This document shows positions 46,015-58,062 of a DNA stretch of 64,000 bases, piece by piece. Both the position numbers and the translations under genes were made by a program. The stretch comes from Bondarzewia mesenterica. Lineage: Eukaryota > Basidiomycota > Agaricomycetes > Russulales > Bondarzewiaceae. The stretch covers positions 1 to 64,000 of the forward strand of contig SGPL01000074.1 in assembly GCA_004802705.1 (NCBI GenBank). Direction: 5' to 3'. Within the stretch, counting starts at the first letter, position 1; the number at the start of each line of letters is the position of its first letter. The notes under the pieces are model-generated. The model was not told the origin of the DNA. It worked only from the letters and a program-made list of their open reading frames with translations, and did not search any database.

Positions 46015-47528
46015 TCAATCCCTTTTGCCAGTAATTACACCTTTGCGCTTCTCTGGAAGGAACCATATACCTGCTAGAAGAATCGCATTTGCCGCCACCA
46101 AGGCTCCAGATGATAGCGTAGTTGAGGGGAAAGTATTCCAGGCGTATTCAATGATGCCAAGGACAATAATTCTAAGGTCGTAGTCAGTCAAACTGATAAT
46201 AGTACAAGGCAGTATGCTCACTTGATAGCTATCGGGTATGGCGTCCGCCATGCCAAGAACGGTAGCTGCTGAGCGTACCAGGAGTAGAATTGATAGTGAA
46301 GTGACCGGGCGAACACAATTCCTATTAGATTCGAAGTGAAAATAATAGAGGCGACATCTGAAGAGCACAGGTTTTTATTTGTTTGCGAAGATCGAGCTTC
46401 ACACATGGCTACCACTCACCATCAGCTGTTACTGGAACCAGTCCACTTGCTTGCATAGGATGTCTCAAGCCCTTTCGTAGCACCGCTAGAAACCCGCCAT
46501 CTTTGCGACACCACTTGAACATGCCGAACGCAATCAACATGGAGATATGGAAGAAGAGCAAACCCCTCGCCAATGTTGGACTCAGGAAAGTAGACTCGTC
46601 AAGGAAACGCCAATTGACAGTCCACTTGTACAGAAAGACACGCGAAAGATCGAATGCGTTTACGAGATAGGACCGCAAATGATGACGCGAGAATGGCCGG
46701 GAAAGCGACGCTTGTATGGAGATAATTATGGCGACGAGTCGGGCAGTTTGGAAAACTCCACGGCGCTTGATGAAAATGACAACAATGCCAGGCAAATACA
46801 GTAACGTAGACATTTTTACTGACAGAGCAGCGCTGTGTGACAATATTTTCACAACTGTCATCCAATGAAAGGTTCGGAGAGCTTACGAGAAGAAAACTGC
46901 ACCAAGATCATCTTGTCCGTAGAGCATAGACAAGATCGCCAATTGTGAGGCTACGACGGCCCAGCAATCATTGAAAAGGCGCAGAACGAAGATGGAGTGA
47001 AGCCTTTTTGCTCAAAGGCAAAAGCAGGATGACCCAGTTCGGCAAACCGCCCGCCTTCCGGTATATGGTGCAGGAGAGAGCTAAAGATGTGACGTATAAT
47101 GCAGCGTAGAGTTGCTGCGCCAAAGGGATGTTCTTCCCCTCATTCGTTATCCAATATAACACCTCATGGACATAGACATGACCAGCTGGATACCTGCGCG
47201 AAAAGGAGTGAGTTGAAAGAGGAAATGCTCAGTCAAGTACCCACACCAAAGGCCCTGTCGGCCCAGTAATATATGAGTAGTCTCTCTCCCCCTTGATGTA
47301 CAGTTTTACCTGGTACATATAAGTCTCCCAGTCGATCTCTGTATCTGAAGAGCTGTTAGCTGGTAAACCACGTCATTACGCATTGCCAGCGAACGAACAC
47401 GGTACAAATCGAACAATCAGCTGAGTGAGAACTGCATCGCCGGCGATGACGAGCAGCGCTAGAGCCCAATACAGTTGGGGGTCGAATAGCAGTCGCCGAA
47501 CGATGTTAGAGGCAGCACAGATGAGCAT
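46015..47528 (-). CDS. ALG3: Dolichyl-P-Man:Man5GlcNAc2-PP-dolichol alpha-1,3-mannosyltransferase (ALG3)
   Basis: ALG3 is an ER-membrane enzyme that adds the first lumenal mannose in N-glycan precursor assembly. Motifs: [60 protein letters not shown], and [20 protein letters not shown]. The [18 protein letters not shown] signature is diagnostic. Next: [60 protein letters not shown], and [20 protein letters not shown]. The C-terminus ends KGVITGKRD. It is very hydrophobic with about ten spans. The start chosen is MLICAASN at 47528; an in-frame ATG about 100 nt upstream (MHTVDSQSI) is the alternative. It lies 290 bp downstream of the TRS130 start, same strand. Confidence 0.94.
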
Positions 47529-47788
47529 TATAAGTCTGTCACACTGTGACCGATCGCATCCAGTCAGTTCCAGTTTCAATGCAATGGGTCCAGTCACTGG
47601 AATCGATTGGGAATCGACAGTGTGCATTCGTGGATGAGTTCTACTGTAGTTGCAATATTGCTCTGGCGTTCGAGAGCACCGTTTATCGAAATAGTTCAGT
47701 AGAATTGGTAGCAAATCCAAAAATCAAGTTGATCTTCATTTATCGACTCCGATGTACGGTGAGCGGAAAAACATCAATGCATTGGCAA

Positions 47789-49762
47789 TCATTGACCCCG
47801 AACAATAAGCCGACGAACAACTGCCTCTCCATCACCCAGTCCTTGAATGAACCAAGTTCTATAGAAATCCTCGGTCCCAGGAGCAACGACGACGTTTGAT
47901 TGGAGAGTTCTGAGGCTATCTTCTATGTATTGTCCAACGAAACCCAGTCTCGACAAGCCGTGCAGAGCAAAGATCTTTGCAGTGAGATAGCCGTCTGAGT
48001 AGCCTTTGAATATGGAACGTTGAATCGCAGCCAAGTCTGACGGTGTTCCATCGCGCTTGGTGAAGGAAGGATCTTGGGAGGAAGACGAAAAGCTAGGGGA
48101 TTGGTCCGAAGCAGATTGAAAGAATGCTGTTGGCGTTGCAAACGCTGCCTGGACCGCTGACGAGAATCCGGATGCGTCAACGCCCATGTCCGTTAGATTT
48201 TGAAGTTGGGCAGGGTTGGTGACAGGCCCTCGCCCATACGAAAAGAAGGACGAGGGAAGTTCCCGCCCAACGGCAGCAATAAAGCACCAGCCTGGATCGT
48301 TGTCACATTCTTCCTTCCGGTACGCTGAACAGCTAAAATTAATCAGTTCTTCGATAGAGAGGGAACCAGCTTACACCAAAAAGCCCATCCAGCAGTGGCA
48401 TCGGTATAAACATTCATCTGACCAGTGCAGAAAAGTCTCTGAGCCTCTCCAGGATCGGCCTCATGGGAGAGACTGTCGGCAGTAAGAGCACATGACCATT
48501 CGTCAATGACTATGTTACGACGTTCGTGCTTGGATGCCTGCTGGAGGGAGTCCGCAATCGAGCCCTCAATGTCACCCGTATGATCATGCGCAGATTCGGC
48601 GTTGTCAGAAGGCGTGAAAACGAAGTAAGAGTGATAATCTTGGACGATAAAATCATTGCGCGCGGCGATAAAATCGCTGAAACGTTGCAAGTCGAAGCCA
48701 TCGTGAAGGTAGAGAGGGAACGATGCTGCGTCTGGAGAGATCTGCCTCATGGCTGAGATGGCTCGAGCATCTGCGTACGATCATGACGGTAAGGCATATT
48801 TATTGAACCAAAGAAAGAGGCTAGCGCACAAAAATCGGCAAGCTCAGGTACATTCTTGGGCTCGTTAAGCATTTGGATGCCTACGACATTCGTAACGGTA
48901 CTGAGTTGCTTCACGAGATAGGTGAGCACGTCGATCGTCTTGTCCTCCCACCAGGGATTGCCAAACAAATTTGTAGCGCCATCCGAAATGCCAGAATGCT
49001 GCTGCCCATTCTGACTACCAGGTGCGCCATGGAGGTCTACGAGAACACCAATGCCAGCATTGTCTGCCATATTAAGAGCGCGAACGATCTGCGGCCATGC
49101 ATTGCGGTAAACGTCGGCTACAGGCTCAAAGGGCGTCCCAGAACAGAAAAGAGGTCCTAGACTCCAATAGCCGATGGGAAGACGGACAGTATTAATTCCG
49201 ATACTTGCCAAGTATTGAAAATCGGTATCGTTGATGAATGTGTCCCAATGCCGCTCGAGGACAGCGCGCGCGCTTTCCCGATTGCCCCAACCAGTAGCGA
49301 TGTCAAGTTCTGAAATCTTGCCCCCGGAGGCGCATGCAAATACGGAAGGCGTCATCCACTGCTCGTGAACAAACCTGACAAGGAACAGTGAGATTCACCT
49401 TTTGAATCATGGTGATGGAAAAGAACGTACCAAGAACCAAGATTGACAGACTGTTGCTGCCTATATCGATATACATTGGCCTGAGTGGGATTAAAAGGCG
49501 GAAACTGGCCGATTGCGACAGTGGGAGACGAATATGGATCCACATGACAGGGATCACTAGAGAGTTGTCCAGTGTCCGATTCAACGCCGAATTGATTGAG
49601 ATCACCAAGAACAGTGTCATCCAAGGGAGAGAAATGGCCCGCGGTGGTATTGGCGTTAACGGCTGGTTGATCTGTAGTGGCAGGCGAAGGCTTTGAGAGC
49701 TCCTGAGTAAGACGCAGGGTCTTCAGCAGTAGATTGAAAGTGTTAACTGTGCAGAGCATCAT
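47789..49762 (-). CDS. GH5 exo-beta-1,3-glucanase-like protein
   Basis: This is a cell-wall glucan hydrolase of family GH5, exo-1,3-beta-glucanase type. It starts at MMLCTVNTFNLLLKTLRL. A Ser/Thr-rich spacer precedes YRQQQSVNLGSW, then FVHEQWMTPSVFACASGGK, DFQYLASIGINTVRLPIGYW, and GIGVLVDLHGAPGSQNGQQH. VVGIQMLNEPKNVPELADFC has the acid/base Glu in NEP, and QDYHSYFVFTP the conserved His. NIVIDEWSCALTADSL has the nucleophile Glu in DEWS, and GWAFW a substrate-binding Trp. A Ser-rich C-terminal region follows, ending RRLIVRGQ. The N-terminus is not a clear signal peptide, so secretion or membrane anchoring is undecided; an upstream exon could be missing. Confidence 0.88.
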
Positions 49763-50280
49763 CGAATACAAATTGGTGTAGGGACGTTTATGACAGAAAG
49801 ATCGATGTGAAGGATCGCCTCATGGCAATACTGACAGCTATTGTTCAGAAAGTATCAATCTCACCTGATGGTCCGGACAGAAACGTCGCCCTTCAGAGTG
49901 GACTGCGTGCCCGGCCAGGAAAAAATGATAGCTTTGGGCGGTTAGGATCTTCTCATTTTTTATTATCAAGTTCCATGGGCTGTGTACGGTGAAGAGACGA
50001 TGTGGATCGAGTATCAAGTTTTAGTCGACGGCGTGTAGGACTCAGCACAGCTGAGTTCAACGATCAGGACATTCGACACTGGCAGCAAGGACTGAACTTG
50101 TTTCCAGGCGTGCGGCCCGATGCGGCCCGTAGCCCTGTTTTGTCCACGACGGTCACGGTCATCCCGTTACAGTGCTCTTCAGACTCACAGTTTGCTGAGG
50201 CTTGCTCGACCTTCGCTGATAACATCGATTAGAGAAGGTATCAGATCTGTTGTGTACGACATTGGGCATCAAGCTGTGGT
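49763..50280. promoter_or_regulatory. Divergent intergenic region
   Basis: About 500 bases between the GH5 glucanase start and the GPI15 start. It should hold both promoters and may hold a 5' leader of the glucanase. Nothing specific is identified. Confidence 0.45.
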
Positions 50281-51037
50281 ATGCGGCGTTCCCGACCGCT
50301 ACCCGACACACATCCTGAGCTCCTTGTCATCGAGACACCTGGCCTATGTTGCGAGTATCGAGTCGAAAATTGGGGTTTGACTCGTGGTGGGAGCGGGAAA
50401 ATTAGACATGGGACGTCCCGGCTGAGTTGGACGGATGCCTTCCTTGCAGTTGTGGCCGCTGTTATGTGGCCCTCGGTATGTGTCTCGCAGGCATATCTCC
50501 GCGAGCTCGACTTCACCCTCCTCACGCAGATTAGGCCTCATACCTTTGCCTTGATAGGCTTCGCTTTAAGTTTGGCGTATATCGTCTATTCTAGGTGCAC
50601 CCAAGTAATCTGGGGTACTGTTCCTTCACCACAACTCAGACGATCGCGCTCACTGAAAATCGCGTTTAGAATCTGTGCTCGTAATCCCACCTCATGGGAT
50701 ACAGTTTGAAACTCACCGGGGATTTCCTCCATACCCTCTTTTCGCCTCCCGCAGCTTTATACCCGGAATAGTCTTGCAAAATTTCATCATTAACGAAGGC
50801 CTCCGAAGGTGGGATGTTAGATTCTATCTAGCAGCTATGAAAAAGGCTTCAAACGGTACATTGAGCCTAGAGGTTGCATACGAGGTAAGACTGAGCTCCT
50901 CTGTACATAGTCAGGCTGCTCAATTGCCTCACCCGTAGAATATTCTACCTCGGTTTCCTGTACTCATAGAGATTTATCACGGTGTGCACTCATTCCTTCA
51001 CACAACTGCGAAGGACACCCATGGAAATCATAAATAA
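50281..51037 (+). CDS. GPI15: GPI-GlcNAc transferase subunit GPI15 (PIG-H)
   Basis: PIG-H is a subunit of the enzyme that starts GPI-anchor synthesis on the cytosolic ER face. The start MRRSRPLPDTHPELLVIETP (ATG at 50281) is followed by two hydrophobic spans, LSWTDAFLAVVAAVMWPSVC and THFALIGFALSLAYIVYSRC-like (about 50,530-50,600). Next: QVIW-ESVLVIPPHGIQFETH, where an intron precedes ESV, then RSFIPGIVLQNFIINEGLRR and WDVRFYLAAMKKASNGTLSL. The family signature is FIP..L....INEGLRxWxxRxYL. The last exon NILPRFPVLIEIYHGVHSF ends at 51037. Length of about 210 aa and the two spans match PIG-H. Confidence 0.88.
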
Positions 51038-51218
51038 GTATTTGACATCATAATAGCATGACATAGTGTGCAAGCGGAAACGCAGTATCCCAATCACTAT
51101 CATGTTGCCACTGGATACGCTAGCTAACATACCTGAGTTGACTTCGAAGGGTCCGACCGATTAATGCTCTATAGTAGGTATCGAGGGTGAAGACTGCAGC
51201 CAATCTAAGGGGAGAATA

Positions 51219-54200
51219 TTAACGTCGAAGACCTCCCGCATTATCTTCGCTCTCATATGCGCTCAATAATTCATCATATCCTTCATCATCACCTTCCTCT
51301 GCCGCACTCTCCGTCGCTCGCCTTGGCTCTCTTGACTCCGTGGACATTTTCCGTGTCCTTGTAGAATGACCATCAGTGGAGATCTTCCGGGGACGTCCTT
51401 CATGACCGTCGGTAGAGATTTTGCGAGTGCGCCCTTCCGTCGATATCTTCCTGGCCCGCACTTCAGAGTTCCCATCGGTCGACGCTTTCCTGATGCGTTT
51501 TGGCGATCGAGACGAGGTTGGCGAGGCTGAGGATGAACGATGATCAGCGTCACTATCGCGTGCCGCGTCAAATTTCGTTGCTCGCGGTGTCATCGCATTA
51601 TCGTCGGGCCACTCTGGAGGAGCCAAGTTATTCGGGCTGGGCGTTTTGAGATCTGAAGTTGATGGATCATGCGCGTGTATCCCGGAATCTGACCTTTGGA
51701 TGCTTAAGTTCGCTGGACGCGCGGGTATGCGCTTTGACCGCACTCGAGGACTCCGTGGGGGCACATAGGCCGTAAAAGACGAATCAGAGGTGTCGTCCGC
51801 TTGAACACTCGGCGGCGGTGTCTTTTTACGGACGACCTTCCTAGCCTGCGCTGGTGGTTCCAGAACACGAACGTTGGATTCCGTCAGCACCATTGATCCG
51901 CGCTGGGATTCGGCACCGCTAACTTCAACGCCATTCGAGTATCTGGAAGACGGCGGCGTTGGTGGAGGTGGAGAGGACGGAAGTGTGACAGGCGAATCTG
52001 GGACGTCCATTCTACCCCAGCCTTTCTGAGCCGAGTCATCCTGTCGATCTCGCGTCGCGGACAGACTATGACTTTCGATTCGCTCAACGCCGGTGGAAGG
52101 ACTCAGAGCGCCTCGATCGGAGGACGAAGATACTGAAGTCTGTCCTTCCCGACTCGTTCGAAAGGCAGGAGCCATCGGAGAGACGGATTTTCGATGTATG
52201 GGTATAATTCTACTCTCGGCAGTGTCCGATTCAAAATCCGAACGAATGTCGTTCCTGCGAGACCTTCCGGACATATCCGACATTGATGAAATGGAGGACT
52301 GAGAGGTCTTATGCATAAGGTGCGGCTTGTTGCGCAAGACGTCCGACCATTCTCGCTGATGAGTTCTCGGTACCGTAGAAGGAAGACGGGGGTAAGACGG
52401 GGTACTGGAGCCCGTGATCAGCGATGATGAACTGAGAAGAAGCGGGCGTGGTCCCTTTTTGGGTTCTGGTTTTGAAGGCGTTGTCTGCATCCCAGTAAGT
52501 GATGCGAGGGACATCCGTATACTCTTCGCTCTGGTCGAAGCGCCATCTTCAACCGACGATTGAGAATCTGGGCTTGTTGGTGAAGACAGGGGACTCCTTC
52601 GAGGCTGCGGCAGCCAGCTGTCTCGCGGCGGACGGAAAAAAGCTGGGCGAGCGGGAGGGGAGTACACATCACTGCGATCCGGGCCAGGTAAAGAACTCCG
52701 GCGATCCTCGTCTTCGACCTTCAGTGAGTTACCAAGGCTGAATGACCCACTGCGAGGCTTCGCCGCAGACTGCAACAACGGTGACGGTCCGGCAAGTTGA
52801 CTGCTATTTCCCCGATTGCTCCAGGCCTGCATGGCCTTGACTCTCCAGTTCGTGCTGACCTTCGCCAAGGTAGCTGCAGTATCGGAGTCCTTGAGCTTTT
52901 CAGCATAACCCCAAAGTGAGGTGGATGGTGATGGCGGAGCCAGTGTAGCTGCTGGCTGAGGGTGTGGACTCTGCGGTGGTGCAGGTGAGGGCGAACGGGA
53001 CCGCAATGGTGATAGAGGTGATATAGGGGATGCTGGAGGCTCCATCGCACTCTGATTAGTTATCCCCTTCCATACGACATTGGCCAAGCGAGATGTGAGA
53101 CCAGATGAATTAGCAGGATCCATCGAAGGCGTTTCGGTTTCGTTGCCGTCATCGTGTGACTCCTCTTCATCGGTGTCCGACGAGTCCGGCGATGAAGCAG
53201 CCGGCGAAAGTTGGTTTGTGAAACCTCGCCACATTGTGTCGCGCAAACGAGAACCAAGAGAGGTATTCGTAACGGCGGGCGCCTTCGTCATCTCTTCTCG
53301 CCGATGTGCAAGCTCGGCCGCCGTTTGGAGAATGCTCTCGACACCCCCAGCTGCCTCTATCGAATAGAGTTGTAGAAGTGCCATTCCTTCGACGAATGCA
53401 TCATTGAGTTCCCATGCACGAACAGGCGAAGGAGGGGGTGTCGATGAATTTTCGTCATTCCAGAGACCCGGAGAACGACGACCGGATTTCCCCAAACTGA
53501 ACGACCAAGTATGTCAGCTGGTTCCACTGTATGCCATACAAAACAAACGCACCGATATATTGGGCCTTTGGCACGAAGGAGCATGCTCGTGCAGACATCA
53601 AGGAGATAGTCAAGTTTTGGACACGCATGTCGGGTGGTCATAGGTTGAGAGAATAGCGCATCCCAGATGCAGAGGACGGATGGTAAAGGCAGAGTATGGG
53701 TGAGGATAGGAGCCAGCCAGCGGCTGACATACGAATATAAGCAAGCGACCGGGAAGTGAAAAAGAAATGCGTACTAAGAATAATGTGGAAGGCTTGGGTC
53801 AAGCCCTTTCGCATGCTAGCGAGCCATCAGACGACTGCAAGAATATCTCGCGACAAAAACGCACCAAGTCTGCTAAGAGGTCGGGATCTGCCCATGCAAG
53901 ACGTTCACCAAATTTCTTCATCCACTCGTTGCCCCCTTCCTCGTCCTCCAACTCGGCAAACTCTCCGACCATAGCTTCGAACAGCCAAAACGTATCAGCT
54001 TCAGCGTGTGCCAATTCTTGTGGCTCGACCTCTTGGGTAAGGACTGAATAGAGCGGGATGAGAAGAGAAGCCATGTGAGGTGAATGGTTGGCGGGATTTA
54101 GACAAGAATGGACATAGAGAAGACGAATTAGAGCGGATGCATGCTTCGGATGCGCTGCGCCGGTATTGAAGACCTTCGAAGGAAGCAGCGTCGTTGGAGC

Positions 54201-55761
54201 GCTGAAGTTTGAATTGGAGGCAGAGTCAGGAGAATTCAGAGATATTCCTGGAATCGCGCCCGCGTCAGACTCCAGGCGAATCTCCGGTATGCCTTGCGAA
54301 AGATTTTCAGAGTCGCGCGAGTAAATGGCCTTCAGTCGTATATCAAGATTATCAGCACAATCAATTTTGATATCATCAGGTGCGGTATCATCAAGCGGGC
54401 ATAGAGTGGAAGCTTCGGGCTCTTCTTCTAGTCCTGAAAATAGATTGGGGGGAACACGAAACAGGTCCTTGATGGCATCTGTCAACGATGCGTCCAGTGG
54501 AGCCAAAGGCTCCGTCGGAGGAGGCAGGCTGGAGAAGGGTTCAAGTAAGCGGCGAATGAGATCCTAATACGGTCATCAGTCGAATGAGGGTTGAGGGGAG
54601 AAAGAGAAGGTGCGTACATAGTAGTTGTTTCTGTGGTTTCGGGCATCATCATCCCAGGCTGCCTTCAAAACCGGTAGCGTACCTAGTAGTAGTCTTTCGC
54701 CCGGTTTTGAATATGTACACAACCGCGAAAGCGGACTGAAGGTCAGCTTACCTCCAAGTTCTAGGGCGAAGCCACGAAGGCGAAGAGGGTATTCCTAGCA
54801 AAGGTCTCGGAACATGAAACACTGACAAGGTCGAAAAACATACCATGAGCGCAGACCCTGCGCAAACGAGGCATATCAACGACAGGCGCTGAATCGGACT
54901 TGTCTAAAATCTCGGAGAGCGCGTCTAACCTAAATGTCGATCACGTTCAGCAGTCTTCGACAATGCCCACGTGTTGGTCTAGTGACATACACGTCGTCCG
55001 GGCGTAAGTTGGGCGCCCAGGGCACACCGTAAGACCGTGCGATGCCCATGAGGTAGTTGTCCAAATCTGCTGCCGAGGCGGGAGGTGCGGACAAGGCGCG
55101 TACGACCTGGGAATATGGTGATCGAAAGGGAGACAGAGGCTATGGGTGACTGAGTAACTGACTTGGGGAGAAACGTAGTTGTCGCGATTCGTGATGGCAG
55201 AGTGAGTGAAGTCCGCCCCAAGGCGATGGGCCAAGATGTCACGGACAGCTTGGAGATCTGGAATGCATTTAAAGAGGGTGGTTGGGGAGGAAGCATAGAG
55301 CGTGACGCACCTTTCGACTCGGTCTGGGGCGCAGCAAAGATTATGCTTGACGCAGCTTCAACCACTGCTGGGCTAGGGGGAAGACTGCTGCCATACCAGA
55401 CGCGTCAGGACGATAGAACAATCGCCGTGCTGCGCAAAGTTCAAACTCACTTGTCCAGCTCATTCGACCGCTCAAGCAGCACGCCAATCTGCATCTCCAA
55501 CACCTCGAGTAAATCTCCAGAAATCTCATCCTGAATCAACTTCTGGGCCTTTGCGCGAGCCAACGTCGTATTTCCTTGTTGGAGCAAGATGGATATGTCT
55601 CTGCCGACAAGCTGTCCTTGGGCATCCTTTCGGTCCCGGAGCTGTCCCAATCTATGCGCCGCAAGACGAAATTGGGCCTGACGATCAAGCCTGAGTGGAG
55701 GAATTACTAGCTGCATGCTTGTGCAACGTACCTTGACGCGAATAATGTCCCACCCACTCAT
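51219..55761 (-). CDS. Ist1-TBC fusion protein (ESCRT-III/Rab-GAP), about 1,250-1,300 aa
   Basis: One minus-strand gene joins two trafficking domains. Ist1 part: MSGWDIIRVK-AQFRLAAHRL, GQLRDRKDAQGQLVGRDISI, LLQQGNTTLARAKAQKLIQD, EISGDLLEVLEMQIGVLLER, VRDILAHRLGADFTHSAITN, VVRALSAPPASAADLDNYLM. The reading frame then passes through a splice (donor after GACGACGT) into LDALSEILDKSDSAPVVDMP and RLRRVCAHGIPSSPSWLRPR. TWRLLLGTLPVLKAAWDDDA opens the TBC domain, then ALIRLLYVHSCLNPANHSPH, HAEADTFWLFEAMVGEFAEL, WLAPILTHTLPLPSVLCIWD and LLDVCTSMLLRAKGPIY. A Ser/Pro-rich tail of about 750 residues follows with RKISTDGH-type repeats. All phases agree across the join. A catalytic Arg/Gln finger pair typical of active TBCs was not found, so GAP activity is uncertain. 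Confidence 0.84.
51340..51500 (-). repeat. Coding repeats RKISTDGH-type in Ist1-TBC tail
   Basis: Four or five degenerate units of about 10-16 residues (RKASTDG, RKISTEG, RKISTDGH, RKISTDGH, RKMSTES) occur near the C-terminus. Each holds a basic-directed Ser/Thr site (R-K-x-S/T). They are in frame with the large gene. Confidence 0.75.
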
Positions 55762-56252
55762 GGTCCTACGAGAATATTTATGTGACTGTTCGTGATTAGC
55801 GATGTGAGCAGACTCAGTCTGGGGCTAATTATACACTCAAGGCAGACCAAAACGGGACGGTCAGTGTAGATATGGGATTAAGTCGGTCGGGAGCGTGAAA
55901 GGAGGGAACATGAACGAAAAAGAGGGTGACACGCTGGACCTTGCTAATACCATCCAATTTCCGGTGCTCGTCTTTTGCGGGTTGTACAGTCGGCGGCCAA
56001 CTGCCACCAAAAGTACGCGACTGTCCGATGCCTAGACAATCTCACGTGAACCGTGGCCGTTAGCCATCGCTAAAATCAAATTAAACTAAGAGCCCTTGCA
56101 GGCTGCGTCGCTGCACATTGAGCAAGGCTTAATCTGAGTACTGAGTACGAGTACTTGTCCCGTGCGACTTGCAAGATAAAGATGCCAGACAGTAGAGACA
56201 GAATCATAGTGTGCAGTAGAGCTACAACGGATAATGCGGTCAAAAAGATACC
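55762..56252. other. Intergenic region
   Basis: About 490 bases between the Ist1-TBC start and the next gene's 3' end. A gagtactgagtacgagtact palindromic run lies near 56,138-56,155. No gene is supported. Confidence 0.45.
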
Positions 56253-57400
56253 CTAGAAATACCAAAGAGGAAGGCGTTTCGACAATCTTCCCGATGTGTG
56301 CCTGCTTTTCTTGATCAATTCCTTGCTGTCACTTTGCTGTCCATCCTTCATCGTCAACGTTGTTGTCGCCAAAGTATTAGCCTGCGATGCATGTGATGGT
56401 CGATGGGAGAAAGCGCTCTCGTCGTTGGTCCGCTCGACCGCACTCCCGTGTGGAGATTCTGCCGTTATGGCAACCCCGGGACCATCGTCTGGCAGTATCA
56501 TAGGTAGAGTATCACGCCTCCCAGATAATTTTGCGGCTTCCTCGTCGTTGCTGCCGCTATCAATGATATCCACGACATGATAAGAACTGCCGTAACGAAA
56601 GGCATACACTGCAAGGCATGAGCCATAGGCTAGGACTACAACCGCTTCGTCAGTTCGAACAAACGATACCCAATGAAAAGCCTCTCACGCAATGCGGAAG
56701 GTACCCAGCTAGCAATCATGACGTACGTGTTAAGCAATTGGCAAATACCCTGATCATCGGAAGCTGGTAGAACAATGCAATAAGAGCTTGATCCAAAAGT
56801 GGCATGGAGGAACTTACTGTTATTCGGACATTGAAAGTTGGGGAGCCACAGAGCAAACATCATAGCAAGGCCTACTCCCTGCCCATGAGTGCTGGCATAG
56901 AAGTTGAAGGGCGCATACATACCGATGTGACACATCAGAAGGAAAAGGAGCCGGGCACTGTCCAGCCATATTCTGAATTTGATCAGAATTCTGCAAGAGC
57001 ATCAGCCTATGAATGAAAAATTATTGTTTGAAGGGAGAAAACGAACAATACAGGCAGCATTATAACGGTGATAGCATTGACGATGAGGAATAGAACATGG
57101 AATGAGCCTGAAGACAATCTCAGCGGTTTGACCAGAAGAACGTCGACTAAGCGCTACTCACGTTCTGAGTGATCAGATATTTCCCAGCGCGAGTACAAGA
57201 GGTAGGATAGTAAGACAGTCCATGCAATACAGACTAAGACCGTAATAGCTGGACTCGGGCAACTGACGTTGAGACGGGGCTGCACATGAACGACAGAAAA
57301 CAAGACTCACAAAAGGCCCAGGCTCTAATCTTCAAAAATACAGGTGAGTGCCCCATAAGCGTCAGCGTCGTCAACGTTTCAACGTTAAGATCCTCAAGTC
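56253..57400 (-). CDS. Polytopic membrane protein of unknown function (5' end unresolved)
   Basis: Exons on the minus strand give hydrophobic helices in series: LNVETLTTLTLMGHSPVFLK, ITVLVCIAWTVLLSYLLYSR, SGSFHVLFLIVNAITVIMLP, FRIWLDSARLLFLLMCHIGM with YAPFNFYASTHGQGVGLAMM and FALWLPNFQCPNN, then LLNTYVMIASWVPSALRERL. A last exon encodes a polar tail of about 115 residues (SGSNDEEAAKLSGRRDTLPM...SGRLSKRLPLWYF). At least four to five spans with a cytosolic-looking Ser/Asp-rich tail are visible. I do not recognise a family. The start exon was not found with confidence; candidate upstream segments at 57,400-57,560 do not join cleanly. Confidence 0.5.
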
Positions 57401-58062
57401 AAGCCAAAGAATAGGAAGAAACAAGACGAGGGAAGTCCACCAGTGGTACCCTCAAGAGAAAGGCTAGCTTCGCCCAAGTGTCCAGTTTGATCCTACACGC
57501 CGTCAGGTTAAGAGAGAGACTCTGAACGCCCTGATATCAAATGCATGGCACCATCCACAGTAAACAAGTACATTTGAACAATGGACTCCGGCCTGAGAAG
57601 CTTTTAGTATGGCAAAGCGTTAACCTTGTTCTGGTGCTTTTGTTTCCAGCGTGAGACTTATTTGGGCACGGTACTCACGCAATCGGTGGCAGTGCAATAA
57701 AAGGTCCGTGGACAATTGTGGGTCCAATCGCGTAAATCTCGCGCGCGCACACTTAAGCTTGTGTGTTGTTCATCAACATCTTCCTCACTGAGTTATATGT
57801 GCGATTGATTGAAACAAGTCCTTGTTTTGCTTCGAAACACCCTTGCTTGATATTTATTCGGGCAGTACCCCTGCTTCCAGAGAGAATTGACAAGAGTCGC
57901 CCTCAGCAAGAAATGACTGTGATCAAGACGTATCAGATCCAGAGCTAGCAGCAGAACGCAATACATATTATTTCGTAGACAATACACTGAGAATCAAGAT
58001 GTCCATGTCCGAGATCGAAGTACAAACGTTGCAAGGAGTAACCCCAGGCATCCAGCATAAAA
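57401..58062. other. Intergenic or 5' region of the membrane-protein gene
   Basis: May contain the unrecognised first exon(s) of the preceding minus-strand gene. The short frames at 57,763-57,990 have no recognised content. Confidence 0.35.

Noticed and set aside
56253..57540. Idea that the membrane protein is a pheromone receptor (STE3-like)
   Set aside because: No seven-helix pattern or STE3 motifs are visible and the 5' end is unresolved.
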